Shown: positions 61,807-64,000 of the stretch, piece by piece
How positions within the stretch are numbered: position 1 is the stretch's first letter
Layout of the letters: every line of letters starts with the position of its first letter
Source of the DNA: VAZQ01 sp963841705
GTDB lineage: Bacteria; Pseudomonadota; Alphaproteobacteria; Rhizobiales; Xanthobacteraceae
DNA: 64,000 bases
Direction: 5' to 3'
Assembly (NCBI GenBank): GCA_963841705.1
Contig: CAWJDY010000023.1
Location: forward strand, 124,001-188,000
The notes under the pieces: model-generated
The model's database searches: none
Told to the model about the DNA's origin: nothing
What the model saw: the letters and a program-made list of their open reading frames with translations, nothing else
Position numbers and translations under genes: made by a program

Positions 61807-62280
61807 ATGCCCTCAGCCGAGATTCGTGTGGGCCTCATTTCCGATACCCATGGGCTGCTTCGCCCCGAGGCGCTCACCGAGCTGCAAGGCTCGGACATCA
61901 TCATTCATGCAGGCGACATCGGCAAACCTGAGATCGTGCGGCGGCTTGCACAAATCGCGCCGACTTTTGCGGTGCGCGGCAACATCGATCACGGGGATTG
62001 GGTCGCCGCCTTTCCGCCAACGCAGCTGGTCGAAGTCGGAAGCCTCCAGTTTTTTGTCCTGCACGATGTGGCGCAGCTCGAGATCGATCCGGGCAAAGAG
62101 GGATTTGCAGCGGTGGTGTTCGGCCACTCCCATAAGTCTGCGATCGAGACCCGGGCAGGAGTGCTGTTCTTCAATCCCGGCAGCGCGGGGCCTCGCCGTT
62201 TCGCGCTCCCCGTAACGGTCGGGCGAGCCTATGTGTCAGACCAGCGCATCCGTCCGGAAATCGTGCACCTGCCGGCGTGA
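61807..62280 (+). CDS. YfcE/MJ0936-family metallophosphoesterase
   Basis: A 157-residue phosphodiesterase. The dinuclear metal site is complete: LISDTHG, IHAGDIG, VRGNIDHGDW, VLHDV and VFGHSHKS. Family members hydrolyse phosphodiesters such as bis-pNPP in vitro; the natural substrate is unknown. The protein is cytoplasmic and of normal length for the family. Confidence 0.9.
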   Translation: MPSAEIRVGLISDTHGLLRPEALTELQGSDIIIHAGDIGKPEIVRRLAQIAPTFAVRGNIDHGDWVAAFPPTQLVEVGSLQFFVLHDVAQLEIDPGKEGFAAVVFGHSHKSAIETRAGVLFFNPGSAGPRRFALPVTVGRAYVSDQRIRPEIVHLPA

Positions 62281-62294
62281 GGCCGGCCTTATCG

Positions 62295-62423
62295 GTTGTC
62301 ATCGTCCGCGCGCAGCCTCACGCCCGTCGTGCGCGGGCTTGACCCGCGCATCCATCTTTTTGAAAGAAGCCTTTTTGATGATGGATTGCCGGGTCAAGCC
62401 TGGTCAAGCCCGGCAATGACGAG
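62295..62423. repeat. Palindromic intergenic repeat between convergent genes
   Basis: Hairpins of the GCCGGGTCAAGCC/GGTCAAGCCCGGC type with GTCAT and ATGAC ends, plus a weaker GCGGGCTTGACCCGC stem to the left. It sits between the two converging genes at 62280 and 62469. Confidence 0.6.
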
Positions 62424-62468
62424 AGTTAGCGCGCAGCTAGGGACGAGCCCGCGCTTGACGGTGATGCA

Positions 62469-63260
62469 TCATTGCGGCTTCCACTCCCGTGCGAGCCGCT
62501 GCGCTTCCGCGATCTGGGCGGGAGTCATCTGCAGCGCCACCGCCTCCCGGCTGCTGATCGCCAGGTTGCGACCCCGAGTGTCCGAAGCTGGAAAGCGCGC
62601 AGCTGCGAGATTGAACCACATGTGCGCGGCCACAAGGTCGCGCTTGCCGCCATCATCGCCGTCTGCGTACGACAGACCGAGGTTGTACTCGGCCTGCGGG
62701 TTACCCTGCTCGGCGGCTAATTGATAAAAGTGGACCGCCTTCGCGTGGTCCTGCGGCACGCCTTGGCCCTCGCTGTACATGACGCCGAGATTGAACTGCG
62801 CGGTCGCGTCTCCGTGTTGGGCGGCAAGGCGAAACCATTTCGCTGCCTCGGCTTCATTTCGCGGAACGTCCTTGCTGCCGCGATAGTAGAGCAGCCCGAG
62901 GGTCGACTGCGCCCGGCTATCGCCCTGCTCGGCCAGCGGAAGCAAGCCGCGCAAAGCTGACTTGTAATTGCCCTTGTCGTAGGCGGCGTAGGCAGCTTCG
63001 ACAGGCGAGCCGGTCAAGCCCAAAGGCGCAATGACACTGGCGATTCCATGCTTGATGGGCTCGTAGTAGACGCCGAGCACATATCCCAGGACCAGCATGG
63101 TGACAGCGACCGCAGACATCACGCCGCGGCCTCGGCGCTGCCAGTAGGTGGCAACCTCCCTGCAGCTCGCGAGCGCCATCTGCATGCGCGAGAGCTCCCG
63201 CTCCAGCTGGACCTCTTGCCGCCTGCCTCTGCCGATTCCAATTCGCTGCAACAATGACAT
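62469..63260 (-). CDS. Sel1-repeat (TPR-like) membrane protein
   Basis: A 263-residue protein. A basic, coiled-coil-like N-terminus (QEVQLERELSRMQMALASC) leads to one transmembrane helix (about 48-67, VMSAVAVTMLVLGYVLGVYY). Then come an entry repeat (AAYDKGNYKSALRGLLPLAE) and four Sel1 repeats, such as AQSTLGLLYYRGSKDVPRNE and AQFNLGVMYSEGQGVPQDHA. It ends in TPAQIAEAQRLAREWKPQ. Sel1 proteins serve as scaffolds, often in periplasmic complexes. The ATG at 63260 is preferred over an upstream extension without protein character. Confidence 0.85.
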   Translation of the reverse strand: MSLLQRIGIGRGRRQEVQLERELSRMQMALASCREVATYWQRRGRGVMSAVAVTMLVLGYVLGVYYEPIKHGIASVIAPLGLTGSPVEAAYAAYDKGNYKSALRGLLPLAEQGDSRAQSTLGLLYYRGSKDVPRNEAEAAKWFRLAAQHGDATAQFNLGVMYSEGQGVPQDHAKAVHFYQLAAEQGNPQAEYNLGLSYADGDDGGKRDLVAAHMWFNLAAARFPASDTRGRNLAISSREAVALQMTPAQIAEAQRLAREWKPQ

Positions 63261-63351
63261 GCCGTTCCCGTGCCTTCTTCGCCGTTGGGCGCCTATTACG
63301 TAGTTATTCCGGGCGTTTGAAACAATCTCGCGGGCTGCGGCGGTGGTCGAC

Positions 63352-64000
63352 TTATTCCGACCCCGCAAGTCCGGCGTGTTGCACCACCTCGCCCCAGCGC
63401 GCAACCTCCGTCCTGACGTAGGGGATCAAATCTGCCGGTAACGGGGAGTTGATGGGAGTAACGCCAAGGTCAACAAATTGTTGCCGCACCTCGGCACTTC
63501 CGACAATGGCCCCCGTTTCGGCATGAAGCTTGTCGACGATCGCGCCTTGCGTATGCGCCGGCGCGACCAGCATCAACCATGCGACCGCGTCGAAACCCGG
63601 CACCCCTGCCTCGGCGATCGGCGGCACATCGGGAATAGTGACAAAGCGTGTTGCCGAGGAGATGCCGAGCGCCACCGCCTTTCCGTCCCTGATGAGCGGC
63701 ACTGCGGGCGCGAGATCGCAAAAGAGGATCGGCACATGCCCGGCGACCAGATCGTTGATCGCCTGCGCGGTGCCCTTGTACGGTACATGGGTCATCTCGA
63801 TCCCGGTCATCATTTTCAGCAATTCGGTGTAGAGGTGCGGCGGGCCGCCGACCCCGCTTGATCCGAACGAAAGTTGCCCGGGTCGCGCCTTGGCCAACGC
63901 GATCAATTGAGCGAGCGAGCTGACCCCCAGCGAGGGATGAACGATCAGCACAAACGGCACCCTTGCTATGAGCGCAATCGGCGCAAAATCGGTCACGGGA
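63352..64000 (-). CDS. Bug-family (TctC-type) solute-binding protein, 3' part
   Basis: 216 residues of a periplasmic binding protein whose 5' end lies beyond the right edge. Family blocks are VHPSLGVSSLAQLIALAKAR, LSFGSSGVGGPPHL, HVPYKGTAQAINDLVAGHV and PPIAEAGVPGFDAVAW. The carboxylate-binding strand and the C-terminal helix are present. Bug proteins bind organic acids, often without a linked transporter. The signal peptide cannot be seen. Confidence 0.9.
   Translation of the reverse strand, partial: PVTDFAPIALIARVPFVLIVHPSLGVSSLAQLIALAKARPGQLSFGSSGVGGPPHLYTELLKMMTGIEMTHVPYKGTAQAINDLVAGHVPILFCDLAPAVPLIRDGKAVALGISSATRFVTIPDVPPIAEAGVPGFDAVAWLMLVAPAHTQGAIVDKLHAETGAIVGSAEVRQQFVDLGVTPINSPLPADLIPYVRTEVARWGEVVQHAGLAGSE

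Noticed and set aside
1..64000. CRISPR array, rRNA or tRNA genes
   Set aside because: No regularly spaced repeats and no rRNA or cloverleaf-like sequence were noticed on reading; a dedicated tRNA scan was not possible.

Overview
The window is about 64 kb of GC-rich alphaproteobacterial chromosome. Gene content points to a Bradyrhizobium-like member of the Hyphomicrobiales: a trifunctional Ser/Thr kinase-ATPase-histidine kinase, an RpoH sigma factor, paralogous Dps proteins, a cyanide-insensitive bd oxidase, Bug-type solute-binding proteins, many small secreted proteins, and several families of palindromic intergenic repeats. The taxon is inferred from protein and repeat style, not from a marker gene. 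No rRNA, tRNA or CRISPR array was seen.

Layout. 1-1397: 5' end of a signalling kinase, reading off the left edge. 1851-4454: leftward operon dps / beta-hydroxyacid dehydrogenase / aldo-keto reductase. 5147-7656: rpoH, then a bacterioferritin-associated ferredoxin gene cut near its 3' end by an IS630 element. 7844-14558: a cupin gene, then a compact rightward set of FdhF/YdeP molybdoenzyme, internally deleted oxalate-decarboxylase-type bicupin, fdhD, cioA and cioB. 14565-21567: decayed amidohydrolase and histidine kinase, an intact bicupin, an ACMSD-like decarboxylase with an SRPBCC protein, and a second intact bicupin. 21726-25480: periplasmic aldehyde oxidoreductase paoABC. 25603-34401: secreted FkbM-like protein, ribbon-helix-helix protein, AMP nucleosidase, porin plus an inverted porin fragment, third intact bicupin, HD hydrolase abutting a catalase remnant, and a TPR remnant. 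34526-45892: SnoaL-like protein, RND pump, di-haem peroxidase, small secreted proteins, DUF302 protein, second dps, membrane protein. 45914-51574: purine salvage pair, CBS-BON gene (frameshifted), poxB and its LysR neighbour. 51805-57684: yhiI-rbbA-yhhJ-type ABC exporter divergent from a frameshifted MarR gene. 57685-64000: repeats and fragments, pirin, frameshifted patatin, YfcE-like phosphodiesterase, Sel1-repeat membrane protein, and a partial Bug-family binding protein.

How the genes fit together. The most coherent theme is C1/oxalate and acid-stress chemistry. Three intact Tat-exported bicupins could convert oxalate to formate and CO2 while consuming a proton. The cytoplasmic molybdoenzyme, its maturation protein FdhD and a quinol oxidase sit in one probable transcription unit that also carries a deleted bicupin. 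The second intact bicupin is followed by the first bases of a copied fdhD, showing that the two loci share an ancestor. A second theme is purine salvage: AMP nucleosidase, an adenine-deaminase-type enzyme and a hypoxanthine phosphoribosyltransferase could together turn AMP into IMP via adenine and hypoxanthine.

The region is also rich in decay: at least eight gene remnants, plus three otherwise intact genes (CBS-BON, MarR, patatin) broken by a single base. Those three could be real mutations or assembly errors.
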